Below are positions 42,073 through 50,613 of a DNA stretch of 54,017 bases, one piece after another (position 1 is the first letter of the stretch; every line of letters starts with the position of its first letter). Location: the NCBI GenBank assembly GCA_035512695.1, contig DATKDL010000084.1:1-54017 (forward strand), given 5' to 3'. A program made the translations under genes and the position numbers. The stretch comes from DATDOR01 sp035512695 (GTDB taxonomy: Bacteria; Chloroflexota; Anaerolineae; Anaerolineales; JABWBV01). A model generated the notes under the pieces. That model was not told the DNA's origin. It did not search any database and worked only from the letters and a program-made list of their open reading frames with translations.

Positions 42073-44949
42073 ATCGGGTTCCCGGCCCGCAAGAATTTCA
42101 GCGGTGCGGGCAAGGTTGAAATCGGCGGTCGCGGCGCGGCGGTCGTCCCCGACTTCCCTGTAGATGGCAGCGCTCTCCTCAAAATAGCTTTCGGCTTGAA
42201 GATAATCTCCGCGCTCGAAAGCAACGAGGCCAAGGCCGTCGAACACATTGGCGATCCCCCAGCGATCCTCCAGCCTTTCGCGTATCGCCAGGCTTTTGTT
42301 GTGAAGGTCGAAGGCCTCAGCATAGTTCCCGGTCTGCTGGGCGATGAGGCCCAGGTTGTTCAGTGCGATCGCCTCGCCGAATTCATTGCCGATCTCCCGG
42401 TTGACCCGGAGCGATTCCGAGAAGAGCTGCCGGGCTTCATCAAGATCGTCGCGTTGACGCGCCACCAACGCCAGGTGGTGGTGTGCGACCGCAAACCCGA
42501 TGCGATCCGGGGTGTTCCGTAGGGTCGTGATGCTTTCCTCGAGGTGGTCCGCGGCGCCGGTTAGATCCCCGGCCAGGTACTTGACCGCCCCGAGATAGGT
42601 CAGTGCGAACCCCAGGTCTTCGGCGGCTCCGCTCTGTCGCAGCGTGTTGATGCTGCGCTCGAGCAAAAAGCGCGCCGGTTCGGGCCGGCCCAGGCGATAG
42701 TGAAAAGCGGCTTCCCGGGCCTCGGAATTGACCAGGAGGAGCGTCTCGTCCGGATGGACCGGTTCGGTTTCACGCAGCCGTGCGGCCAGGTCGGCGAACG
42801 TCTCCATCCCTTCTGTGAGTCTGCCGCGGAACTCGAGGTACCGGTACAGCGATTTGTGCGCCGCCGCCAGGTCGCCGAACCTGCGGTTCTTAACCGCCCA
42901 TTTCCAGGACAGCCGGATGTTTTCGCCTTCGCTGCGCAGGGCTTCGAGGGCGGTGAGCTGGTTGTCGCCCTCCAGGTCTTTCCTGAGATCGGTCATAAAA
43001 CCGAGAAAGTGTCCGGCGTGACGCGCTTGCAGGGCGTCCAGGGTCGGCAGGTCGGTTGAAAGTTTTTCAAACGCATACTGGCGGACGACCTCAGGCATCT
43101 CGTACCGTCCGTCGGCGGATTTATTGAGCAGGGATTTATCGGCCAGACCGGCCAGATCGGCCAACCCGGCGCCGGTCACCCTGGCGGCGGAGGTGCGTGT
43201 AAAACCGCCGCGGAAAAGCGCCAGCTTGATAAACACCTGACGCTCGGCGGCGTCGAGCAGTTCCCAGGAATAGTTGAACACCGCCCGCAGGCTGCGGTGC
43301 CGCGGTGCGACGTTGCGGAGCGAGGAGGTCAGGAAATCCAGGCTGGTCTCGATCTCCGAAGCAATTTCGGCCAGGCTCAGAAAGCGGGTCCAGGCGGCCG
43401 CGAGCTCGATCCCGAGCGGGCTGCCCTCGATCAGCTGGCAGATGCGGACGGCGTACGGTGTCTCGGATTCCGACAGGGTGACCTCCGGATTGGTCCGCCT
43501 GACCCGAGCCAGGAACAACTCGAGCGCCGGGAACGCGAGCGGATCCTCCGGGCGGTTCGAACCGGGCACTTCCATTCCGTGCACAAGGACGATCCATTCT
43601 TCTTGAAGGTTGAGCCGCTGGCGGGCGGTGACCAGCAGCTTGACCTCCGGAGCGGCTGCCAGGAGGTGCGTAAGCAGATCGGCGTTTTCCAGGATGTGTT
43701 CGAAGTTGTCCAGGACCAGGAGGATCTGTTTGCCTCTCAGGTAGTTGAAAAGCTGCGTGGTCTGGTCTTCCTGGCCGTAAAATCGGAAACCGATGTGATC
43801 GGCGATAGCCGGGGCGATTCGCTCCCCGTTTTCCAGTGCAGCCAGCGGCACGAAAAACACACCGTGCCGGAAGTCGGACAGGGTGCGCCCTGCGGCTTCG
43901 ATCGCCAGGCGCGTCTTCCCGATCCCGCCCGTACCGAGCAGCGTCACCAGGCGGCAGTCCGGTGCGGCGAAACATTCCGCCAAACGCGCAAGCTCCTCCC
44001 GGCGGCCGATGAACGATGTGCTTTGAGCGGGGAGATTGGTCGGTGGGACGTCCCCCCGGGGTTCGCTCTCCTCGGGGAGTGCGGCGCCCAGGTCGGAGAC
44101 CGTATCTTCCAGCATTTCGGGATGCCAATCGGCGCCAGCCTCGATCCGGTCCAGCACGGCCGAGAGCTGTTGAGCGGTGTAGAAGCGCTCACTGCGGTCC
44201 TTGGCCATGGCGGTCCGGATCAGCCGGCCGCAGGCGGGGGGTAGACCGGGCTGGAAGCTCAACAGGTCCGGGACCGGTTCGGTGACGTGTTTCATCGCGA
44301 TGCCCATGGGCGTGTTGGCTGAGAACGGAGTGACCCCCGCCCAGGCTCGAAAGAGCAGGACGCCGAGGGCGTAAATGTCGCTGCGGCCGTCGATGTCGGC
44401 GTCGCCGCGGGCGAGCTCGGGGCTCATATAGGAGGGGGTCCCCATGACCGCCCCGTCGACGGTTTCCAGGCCGCTAGAAGCGGTTTTGACGATCCCGAAA
44501 TCGGAGAGGTAAGCTCTGCCGTCGGAATCGAAGAGGATATTGCCGGGTTTGATATCCCGGTGAACGATTCCTTTCCGGTGGGCGGCGTCGAGGGCCGGGG
44601 CAATCCGGCGGACGACGGCTCCGGTTTCCGCAACTGCGAGGATCCCGTGCCGCAAACGCTCGACCAGCGACCCACCCGGCATGTACCGCATCACGTAATA
44701 CGGCTGTCCCTCAAATTCTCCGTAATCGTAGATCGGGACGATGGCCGGGTGCTCGAGGGCGGCCAGAGTTTCGACCTCGCGCTGGAACCGCATGGCGAAC
44801 GATTCATCGTCCAGCAGCTGGCGGGGGAGCAGCTTGATCGCCACCGTCCGCTTCATGGTTGGGTCCAGCGCCTGGTAAATCACCGCCATCCCGCCGTGAC
44901 CGATCCTGCGTTCGATCCGGTAGCGATCGATCGATTCAGGGGTGCTCAT
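42070..44949 (-). CDS. Ser/Thr kinase - STAND NTPase - TPR regulator
   Basis: A 959-aa signalling protein. Kinase domain 10-270: IGHGGMAVIYQA, K39, HRD at 130-132, DFG at 150-152 and GTPSYMSPELA. Residues about 305-650 form a STAND/NB-ARC-like ATPase: P-loop GTGGIGKT (339-346), Walker B LLVLDNFEH, and ATARQRL-like sensor LLVTARQRL, then winged-helix and helical parts. Residues 690-959 hold TPR repeats (for example LALVARQRDDLDEARQLF, LGLIAQQTGNYAEAFDLH). No membrane helix. Such kinases join signal-driven ATPase switches to phosphorylation. TACAAT lies 7 nt before ATG 44949. It heads the ABC operon. Confidence 0.93.
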   Translation of the reverse strand: MSTPESIDRYRIERRIGHGGMAVIYQALDPTMKRTVAIKLLPRQLLDDESFAMRFQREVETLAALEHPAIVPIYDYGEFEGQPYYVMRYMPGGSLVERLRHGILAVAETGAVVRRIAPALDAAHRKGIVHRDIKPGNILFDSDGRAYLSDFGIVKTASSGLETVDGAVMGTPSYMSPELARGDADIDGRSDIYALGVLLFRAWAGVTPFSANTPMGIAMKHVTEPVPDLLSFQPGLPPACGRLIRTAMAKDRSERFYTAQQLSAVLDRIEAGADWHPEMLEDTVSDLGAALPEESEPRGDVPPTNLPAQSTSFIGRREELARLAECFAAPDCRLVTLLGTGGIGKTRLAIEAAGRTLSDFRHGVFFVPLAALENGERIAPAIADHIGFRFYGQEDQTTQLFNYLRGKQILLVLDNFEHILENADLLTHLLAAAPEVKLLVTARQRLNLQEEWIVLVHGMEVPGSNRPEDPLAFPALELFLARVRRTNPEVTLSESETPYAVRICQLIEGSPLGIELAAAWTRFLSLAEIASEIETSLDFLTSSLRNVAPRHRSLRAVFNYSWELLDAAERQVFIKLALFRGGFTRTSAARVTGAGLADLAGLADKSLLNKSADGRYEMPEVVRQYAFEKLSTDLPTLDALQARHAGHFLGFMTDLRKDLEGDNQLTALEALRSEGENIRLSWKWAVKNRRFGDLAAAHKSLYRYLEFRGRLTEGMETFADLAARLRETEPVHPDETLLLVNSEAREAAFHYRLGRPEPARFLLERSINTLRQSGAAEDLGFALTYLGAVKYLAGDLTGAADHLEESITTLRNTPDRIGFAVAHHHLALVARQRDDLDEARQLFSESLRVNREIGNEFGEAIALNNLGLIAQQTGNYAEAFDLHNKSLAIRERLEDRWGIANVFDGLGLVAFERGDYLQAESYFEESAAIYREVGDDRRAATADFNLARTAEILAGREPD

Positions 44950-44956
44950 GCGGAGA

Positions 44957-44962
44957 ATTGTA
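44957..44962 (-). promoter_or_regulatory. TACAAT -10 box, predicted leaderless start
   Basis: On the minus strand TACAAT ends 7 nt before ATG 44949. The 8-bp repeat array and hairpin 8 lie just upstream, in the -35 region. Confidence 0.5.
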
Positions 44963-44979
44963 CAGTATGCGAAGGAGAA

Positions 44980-45066
44980 AGAGCGAATGGGCGAATAAGC
45001 GAATGGGCGAATAAGCGAATGGGGGAATCGCTATACCGCCCATTCGCTTATTCGCCCATTCGCTCT
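44980..45066. repeat. Hairpin 8 built from tandem 8-bp repeats, copy set B
   Basis: The left arm consists of GCGAATGG and GCGAATAA units; the right arm (45037-45065) is the inverse complement of the first 29 nt. The loop also contains repeat units. It lies after the M1 peptidase gene and before the kinase promoter. The same 8-mers occur upstream of rplY at 34656. Confidence 0.75.
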
Positions 45067-46890
45067 CTATGGAAGGAAATCCCCTCTATACAACCCCATC
45101 TCCGGGATATCCGGCAGGTCGGACTCGTACAGCCAGGCGTCGAAGAACGCATCCAGGTCCATCCCGCTCACTTCTTCCGCGATGGCGATAAAATCGGCGG
45201 TCGTGGTGTTGGCGTGGGCGAAGCGCTCGACGTAGATCTGCAGGATCCGGTTGAAATCCTCGTCGCCGACCGCCAGGCGCAGGGCGTGCAGGGTGAGGGC
45301 GCCGCGCTGGTATACGGATCCGCTGAACAGGTTGTCCGGGCCCGGGTCGCCGGGAGGGGGGTACGGCCCGGTCCCGCTTGAAAATTCCGACAGGTCCAGC
45401 AGCGCCAGGAAGGCGTCGATTTTTTCGGCCGACACGGCCACGTCTGTGAATGGCGCAGCCTCGATCAGTTCGAGGATGACCGCCCGGTCGAAGGTCTCCG
45501 GATGTTCGGCGAGCAGCGGTTCAATCTGCTCGTCGGTTAGCGCACCGGAGAGTAAAACCGTAAGCGCCTCCCCGGCCAGGGTCCGGTCGATGACGACACC
45601 CTCAAGCGGCAGCCCGGACAGCGCCTCGATCAATTCCAAACGGCTGACCGTGTAAACCGGCATCCCGGGCGCGATCGCAGCATACATGCGTTCGATCTCA
45701 CGTTCCAGCGTGAACGCGCCGTAAACATGCTCCGCCCAAAGCAGGCTTGCATAGGTTGCAAAGCCCTCGTTGAGCCAGATATCGTCCCAACCGGACAGGC
45801 TGACGCTGTTTCCGAACCACTGGTGCGCGAGCTCGTGCGAGATAACCGTTTCGTTTACAAAACTGCTCCCGAAAACCGAGAGCGTCTGGGTCTCGAGCGC
45901 AAACCCCAGGTTCAGGTCGTGAACGACGACACCGTAGGCGTCATAAGGATAAGGGCCGAACCGGTCGATGAAAAAGGCGAGCATTTCAGCCTGGACATCG
46001 AACTGCGCGCGGGTGTTACCCGAAACGCCTTCGGCAAAATAATTGCGGATCGTGACGCCTTCCGGGGTGACCTCCATGATCAAATCGAATTCGGCAATAT
46101 TGACCGTCACCAGGTATGGCGCGATCGGGTCATCCGAGATCCAGTGGAATGTCGATGTTCCGTCGATTGAAGTGGTTTGGATGAGCACGCCGTTCGCCGC
46201 GACCATATACGGCTCCGGTACGACGACGATGATCTCATACAGGGCCTTGTCGAGCGGGTGCTCGTTGACCGGATACCAACCGGAAGCCCCCGCCGGTTCT
46301 CCGGCCACAAAGCTCCCATCCCCGTACCAGATCCAGCTGGACTCGCGCGCGACCACGCTGCCCTCCGTAGACGCGGCGGGATCACCCGCGTATTCGACTT
46401 CGGTCACAAAATGCGCGCCTGAGGGGATCGGTTCGGCCGGCGTGATCTTGAGTTCGCCGCCTTCCCGACTATGATCGGCAGCTTTCCCGTTGACGAGGAG
46501 CGAAACGATATCCGGCCCGGCGAAATCCAGGTTGAACGCCGACAAATCGTGCAGGGATACGGCCTCGATCGTGACAATTGCTTCGACCTGCCTTCCGGCC
46601 GGATCGACGACGAGTTCGAGCGTGTATTTTGTGACGTCATACCCGCCGTTGCCCATCTCTGGGAAGTAGGGATCGCCGATCCCTGCCGCCCCATCCGCCG
46701 GGGTCAAAGGCAGCGGGGTTTGAGTCGGGATGGGCGTGGCGGTGGGCCCGGGCGAGGCCTGTCGGCTTGGGATCGGATCGGCCGGCGCCGGCAGGTTCGC
46801 TTCTGCAGCGGGCCGGCAGGCGGGCAGAATGAGAATGGAGATCAGGAGCCAACACCGGATTGAAGCCCGCGGGTTACCCTGGAAGCGCAT
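45067..46890 (-). CDS. M1-family zinc metallopeptidase lipoprotein with an inserted segment
   Basis: A 607-aa exported peptidase. Lipobox LPAC with C25 and a Thr/Pro linker to residue 65 indicate a membrane-anchored surface enzyme. The beta-domain is followed by the catalytic site HELAH (352-356) and NEGFATY (E375), giving HEXXH-x18-E. The GAMEN-type exopeptidase motif is replaced by ALETQT at 331-336. Residues about 410-505 form an insertion of helical text (EALTVLLSGALTDEQIEPLL ...) before the family region SVYQRGALTLHALR. Function: peptide turnover outside the cell. Its upstream region holds hairpin 9. Confidence 0.9.
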   Translation of the reverse strand: MRFQGNPRASIRCWLLISILILPACRPAAEANLPAPADPIPSRQASPGPTATPIPTQTPLPLTPADGAAGIGDPYFPEMGNGGYDVTKYTLELVVDPAGRQVEAIVTIEAVSLHDLSAFNLDFAGPDIVSLLVNGKAADHSREGGELKITPAEPIPSGAHFVTEVEYAGDPAASTEGSVVARESSWIWYGDGSFVAGEPAGASGWYPVNEHPLDKALYEIIVVVPEPYMVAANGVLIQTTSIDGTSTFHWISDDPIAPYLVTVNIAEFDLIMEVTPEGVTIRNYFAEGVSGNTRAQFDVQAEMLAFFIDRFGPYPYDAYGVVVHDLNLGFALETQTLSVFGSSFVNETVISHELAHQWFGNSVSLSGWDDIWLNEGFATYASLLWAEHVYGAFTLEREIERMYAAIAPGMPVYTVSRLELIEALSGLPLEGVVIDRTLAGEALTVLLSGALTDEQIEPLLAEHPETFDRAVILELIEAAPFTDVAVSAEKIDAFLALLDLSEFSSGTGPYPPPGDPGPDNLFSGSVYQRGALTLHALRLAVGDEDFNRILQIYVERFAHANTTTADFIAIAEEVSGMDLDAFFDAWLYESDLPDIPEMGLYRGDFLP

Positions 46891-46935
46891 CCGACAACTT
46901 TAGCATATCCGGATGAAAACAGGCTTAGCACTACC

Positions 46936-47014
46936 CCGAAAATTGGATCGGCGACATTGGGGCGGGCGCAGGTGAATCCGGCGCCCGTCCCAATATCGCC
47001 GACCCAATTTTCGG
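46936..47014. repeat. Long hairpin 9 in a divergent promoter region
   Basis: A 79-nt imperfect palindrome (arms starting CCGAAAATTGG, loop of about 11 nt) between the divergent M1 peptidase and GH43-like genes. All three internal mismatches are transition-type (A-C, C-A, G-T), as expected for an old perfect palindrome. Confidence 0.75.
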
Positions 47015-47042
47015 ATAGGGATCAAGTTCTTAGAGGGCGGCG

Positions 47043-47048
47043 TATAAT
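47043..47048 (+). promoter_or_regulatory. TATAAT -10 box, predicted leaderless start
   Basis: TATAAT ends 6 nt before the GTG at 47055, which argues that this GTG is the true first codon. No -35 box is clear. Confidence 0.6.
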
Positions 47049-47054
47049 TTTCAG

Positions 47055-48143
47055 GTGTTCATCCGGATCGCATATGTCGTCCTCACCCTGCTCCTGGCCG
47101 CCTGCCGGGCGGGAGGAGCCGCGCCGGAAGCCTCCGAGACACCGCCTGCCACGCCCGCGCCGGCCCCTACTCCGGAATCGCCGTTATTCACCCTGCATTC
47201 CGATGCGCCCGTGTTCCGCCGGGGCGGTCCGGGCGACTGGTACGGCAGCGCCGTCGAACCCGGCGCCGTGGTCCTGCACGAAGACCGGCTCCACCTGTTC
47301 TTCAACGGTTTCACCGGCTGGCCAGCCCGATCGAGCGTCGGGCTGGCCGTGTCGACGGACGGCATGGACTGGACCCTGGCTTTCGAAACCTCGCTGCTGG
47401 ACTCGAGCCTTGAATCGTTCGTCGGCTTCACCTTTTTTGTCTCTTCGGTCATCCGGCTGGATTCCGGTGATTGGGCGATGTATCTGTACACGCTCGACGA
47501 AGGACGGGATGGGGCGCCCGGCGGCATCCTGGCCGCAACTGCCCCTGCGCTCGAAGGCCCGTGGACGCTGGTTCCCGGTTATGCGCTGGCGCCCGGCGAA
47601 CCGGGGGGCTGGGATGCCGGCCGGGTGACCCAGCCGCACGTCCTGAAGGTCGGGGATGCGTACCGGATGTATTTCGCCGGATACGAGAACGACCGGCTCC
47701 AGGGCGATCGAGCGATCGGGCTGGCAATCTCGCAGGACGGCCTGACCTGGGAAAAACGCCCGGACCCGGTCCTCGGCCCGAGCGACGAGCTCGGCGCCTG
47801 GGACTCGTACCGGGTCTTTCAACCGCGCGTCCTTCAAATTGAAGCGGGATACCTGATGCTCTACAAAGCCAATGTCTCGGTCGGCCGAGCGGAGGCCTGG
47901 GGTTTCGCACACAGCGCCGACGGGCTGAACTGGGAACGGTATGCGGGGAACCCGCTCATCGACGAGCAAACCTACGGCGTCGAGTTGAGGCGGCATGGGA
48001 TCGCGGAGCTGGTCTCGTTGGGAGGCGAGCTGTTCCTTTTCCTGGAAATCCTGGAAAGGGTGGGGGGGGCTTATCATCACGGAAATGCCGAATACTTTTC
48101 AAATATTTACCTTTTCACGACGATGCTCGATCGCCTGGAATAG
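47055..48143 (+). CDS. GH43/GH130-like five-bladed propeller lipoprotein
   Basis: A 362-aa lipoprotein. Starting at GTG, the signal peptide ends in the lipobox LAAC (C17); a Pro/Ala linker follows. The rest has repeats such as GLAVSTDGMDW, AISQDGLTWEKRP and FAHSADGLNWERY, plus aromatic blades, matching the GH43/GH62/GH130 glycosidase fold. Catalytic acids were not placed with confidence, so the call is fold-level: a sugar-binding or glycosidase surface protein. TATAAT 6 nt upstream decides the GTG start. Confidence 0.8.
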   Translation: MFIRIAYVVLTLLLAACRAGGAAPEASETPPATPAPAPTPESPLFTLHSDAPVFRRGGPGDWYGSAVEPGAVVLHEDRLHLFFNGFTGWPARSSVGLAVSTDGMDWTLAFETSLLDSSLESFVGFTFFVSSVIRLDSGDWAMYLYTLDEGRDGAPGGILAATAPALEGPWTLVPGYALAPGEPGGWDAGRVTQPHVLKVGDAYRMYFAGYENDRLQGDRAIGLAISQDGLTWEKRPDPVLGPSDELGAWDSYRVFQPRVLQIEAGYLMLYKANVSVGRAEAWGFAHSADGLNWERYAGNPLIDEQTYGVELRRHGIAELVSLGGELFLFLEILERVGGAYHHGNAEYFSNIYLFTTMLDRLE

Positions 48144-48151
48144 CACGGTGA

Positions 48152-49138
48152 TTACAACCACCGCTTGCGCTTCATCCAGGCGAACATCCCCACGGGCAGG
48201 GTAAAAGTCAGGAGCAGGACCAGGCCGAACGCCAGGTAGCCGGTCCACCCGGTGAACAGATCGAGCGGCTGGAAAAAATTCATCCCGAAAAATCCGGTCA
48301 GAAAAGAAAGCGGCATGAACAGCGAGGTGATGATGGTCAGGATCTTGACGACATCGTTCAGCCGGTTGTTGACGACCGAAAGATAGGTGTCTCGGGCCGC
48401 GACGGTGAGCTCGATCAGGCTTTCGTTGAGACCCTCCAACCGGACGAAATGATCCGAAACGTCGCGGAAATAGATCCGCTCCGATTTCTCGATGACCCCG
48501 TATTCCCCGCGGGAAAGCTTGATCAACACGTCCCGCTGCGGGCCGAGGAAGCGCCGCAGATGGAGCAGATCGCGTTTCAATATGAAGGCCTCCTCGAGCA
48601 GGTCAGGGTGGGGGTCGTGAAACAGCCTCTCCTCCAGGTCTTCCACCGCTTCGTTGACCGTGTCGAGGAGCCGCAGATAATTGTCGGCGATCTCGTTCGC
48701 CAGACTGCTCAGCAGTCGGACGGTTCCGAACTGGAACAGGCGTGGGTCTGTCTCCGCCGCAGCCACCAGCCTTTCGATGGCAGGGGAGGTCCGTTTCGTG
48801 TGAGTCACCATGAAATTCGGCCCGAGAAAAACGTCCACCTCGATCGAATCGTCCGGGTCGGACAGGTTGGCGTCCTGTAAAACCAGGTAGATGTAGCGGT
48901 CCCAATCATCGATCTTGGGGATGTGCTGCTCTTGCAGCGCGTCTTCGATCGCCAGGGGGTGAAAATCGAACAAATCCAGCAGCACGGTCTCCGACGCTTC
49001 GGGGTCTATGCCGCACAGATCCACCCAGACCTGTCCCTCCAGGTCCTTCAGCAGCCGTTCCATCAGGCGTCCGTCGATTTCGTTGTGGATCCGGACGCTG
49101 CCGGTAGAAGATTCAATCACCCGAACGGCTCCGCTCAT
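48152..49138 (-). CDS. corA: CorA-family magnesium/cobalt transporter
   Basis: A 328-aa divalent-cation channel of the inner membrane. The N-terminal cytosolic funnel includes FDFHPLAIEDALQEQHIPKID; the C-terminus has two helices with the selectivity motif GMNF near residue 285 and the basic end KRKRWL. It overlaps the WD40 lipoprotein gene by 4 bp (ATG 49138). Transport of Mg2+ is the family norm; Co2+ or Ni2+ are also possible. Confidence 0.95.
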   Translation of the reverse strand: MSGAVRVIESSTGSVRIHNEIDGRLMERLLKDLEGQVWVDLCGIDPEASETVLLDLFDFHPLAIEDALQEQHIPKIDDWDRYIYLVLQDANLSDPDDSIEVDVFLGPNFMVTHTKRTSPAIERLVAAAETDPRLFQFGTVRLLSSLANEIADNYLRLLDTVNEAVEDLEERLFHDPHPDLLEEAFILKRDLLHLRRFLGPQRDVLIKLSRGEYGVIEKSERIYFRDVSDHFVRLEGLNESLIELTVAARDTYLSVVNNRLNDVVKILTIITSLFMPLSFLTGFFGMNFFQPLDLFTGWTGYLAFGLVLLLTFTLPVGMFAWMKRKRWL

Positions 49139-50613
49139 GGCTCGACTCCATACACGCTCACGGTACCGGTCTCGCCGATCACGGTGAACGATCTCCCGCC
49201 CGGATCGAACGCGATCCAGGCGAACCCGGGCGTCCCAGGCGCCAGCGTGTGGACGGTCACTCCCGTGGTCCGGTCGATCAAGAGGATTTCCCCCTGCCCA
49301 TCCCCGGCGGCCAGCAAGGCGCCGTCCGGTGAGATCGCCAGCAGCAGGATCGGACCGGAGAAAACGGGCAGATCGTGCACCAGCGTCCCCGCCGATAAGT
49401 CCCAGACCCGCACACTCCCGTCGGAATGCCCGGAGACGGCGACCGGCTGGCCTGGCACTGTGACGAACGCGGAAATGGGTTCCGCTGCGGCCAGCCGTCT
49501 TTCCAGCCCTCCGGTGCTGAGCGAGTAGCCCAGGATCAACCCGGTCAGCGAATCGCCGCCGCTTTCGGTCGTGGTGACAAAAAACAGGTCGAGCTCGGGC
49601 ACGAACGTGGGGTTGAACAGCCAGTCCATGTGGGATCCCGGACCGCCGATCATATCACCGCCAAAGGTCATCAGCTGGAGCGTGGCGCGCGAGATCCAGG
49701 CCATCGTCTCCCACCCGGGGTCGATATGGACCATGGCGACCGGCCCGGCGTGCTCCGTCCAGGGGATGATCTCCCCCTGGAGATCGCCGGAAAGCAGTCC
49801 GGCAGCCGTACCGACCCACACCGCCGACTGTTCGGTCAGAAAGATCGCGGCGGTCGTCCCGTCCGGCGAGAACCAGATCGGTCCGGGGCTGGTGCTTTCA
49901 CCGAACGCCGCGGTGGTATCCATGATGTGCAGGGTTTCGCCCGTGACGGCATCCAGGATGTGCATGCTGCCATCCAGCGCGGCGGTGACCAGGCGGTCGC
50001 CAGAAGGCGAGTACGCCAGCCCGGATAATGGCTCCGCGAACCCTTCGACCGGGTGCGGCGGCTCTCCGTCAGCACCGGACAGGTAAACCTCTCCGTCCTC
50101 GTTCCCTGCTGCAAATCCCGTCCCGCCGGGCCGGAAGGCGATCCTGCTGAACGTGTCACCGGGGATCGAGACCGCCCCGGACGGATCCTCCAGTGATAAA
50201 ACGATCGTTTCCCCTTCGACCAGCAGGACGGCGTGGCGTCCGTCCGGGCTGAAAGTCGCCCCGAAGACCGTCCCGGTTTGATAGCTTGCGACGACCTGGA
50301 GCGCACCCGCATTTTCAGGAGCGAGCGGGGCAAGTCCATCCCAGCCCGGGATTTCTTCGCCCCCCCCGGCTCGTTCGGTGGCCTTCTCGGAAGCAATTTG
50401 GGTCTGGAAAGCCTGGACTGTCCGGATATAGCGGGCGGCGTCCTGCGTCGCGGCCGCATCGGGTGTCGGCGTGCGGGTCGGTTCCGGCGTCGAAGATGGG
50501 CGGGGGCTGGAAGTGACGGTCGGGATCGCCGTGATCTCGATCTGCGCGCAGGCGGACAGCATCGACACGACCAGCGGGACCAGCAGCGCGGCAGCGCGGC
50601 GGCTACTTATCAT
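49135..50613 (-). CDS. WD40-like repeat lipoprotein
   Basis: A 492-aa predicted lipoprotein. From ATG 50613 the lipobox is LSAC (C22), followed by a Thr/Pro-rich linker. The body holds a WD40-type propeller (for example LAYSPSGDRLVTAALDGSMHI, SGHSDGSVRVWDLSAGTL, LAISPDGALLAAGDGQGEI). Residues 60-100 form an alpha-helical segment. Probably an external scaffold; no ligand recognised. It begins 11 bp inside the end of the fumarylacetoacetase gene and overlaps corA by 4 bp at its own end, so the three may be one operon despite unlike functions. Confidence 0.85.
   Translation of the reverse strand: MISSRRAAALLVPLVVSMLSACAQIEITAIPTVTSSPRPSSTPEPTRTPTPDAAATQDAARYIRTVQAFQTQIASEKATERAGGGEEIPGWDGLAPLAPENAGALQVVASYQTGTVFGATFSPDGRHAVLLVEGETIVLSLEDPSGAVSIPGDTFSRIAFRPGGTGFAAGNEDGEVYLSGADGEPPHPVEGFAEPLSGLAYSPSGDRLVTAALDGSMHILDAVTGETLHIMDTTAAFGESTSPGPIWFSPDGTTAAIFLTEQSAVWVGTAAGLLSGDLQGEIIPWTEHAGPVAMVHIDPGWETMAWISRATLQLMTFGGDMIGGPGSHMDWLFNPTFVPELDLFFVTTTESGGDSLTGLILGYSLSTGGLERRLAAAEPISAFVTVPGQPVAVSGHSDGSVRVWDLSAGTLVHDLPVFSGPILLLAISPDGALLAAGDGQGEILLIDRTTGVTVHTLAPGTPGFAWIAFDPGGRSFTVIGETGTVSVYGVEP

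Noticed and set aside
25719..47014. Hairpins as ends of insertion sequences
   Set aside because: No transposase gene, target-site duplication or paired ends were seen; each is a single palindrome.
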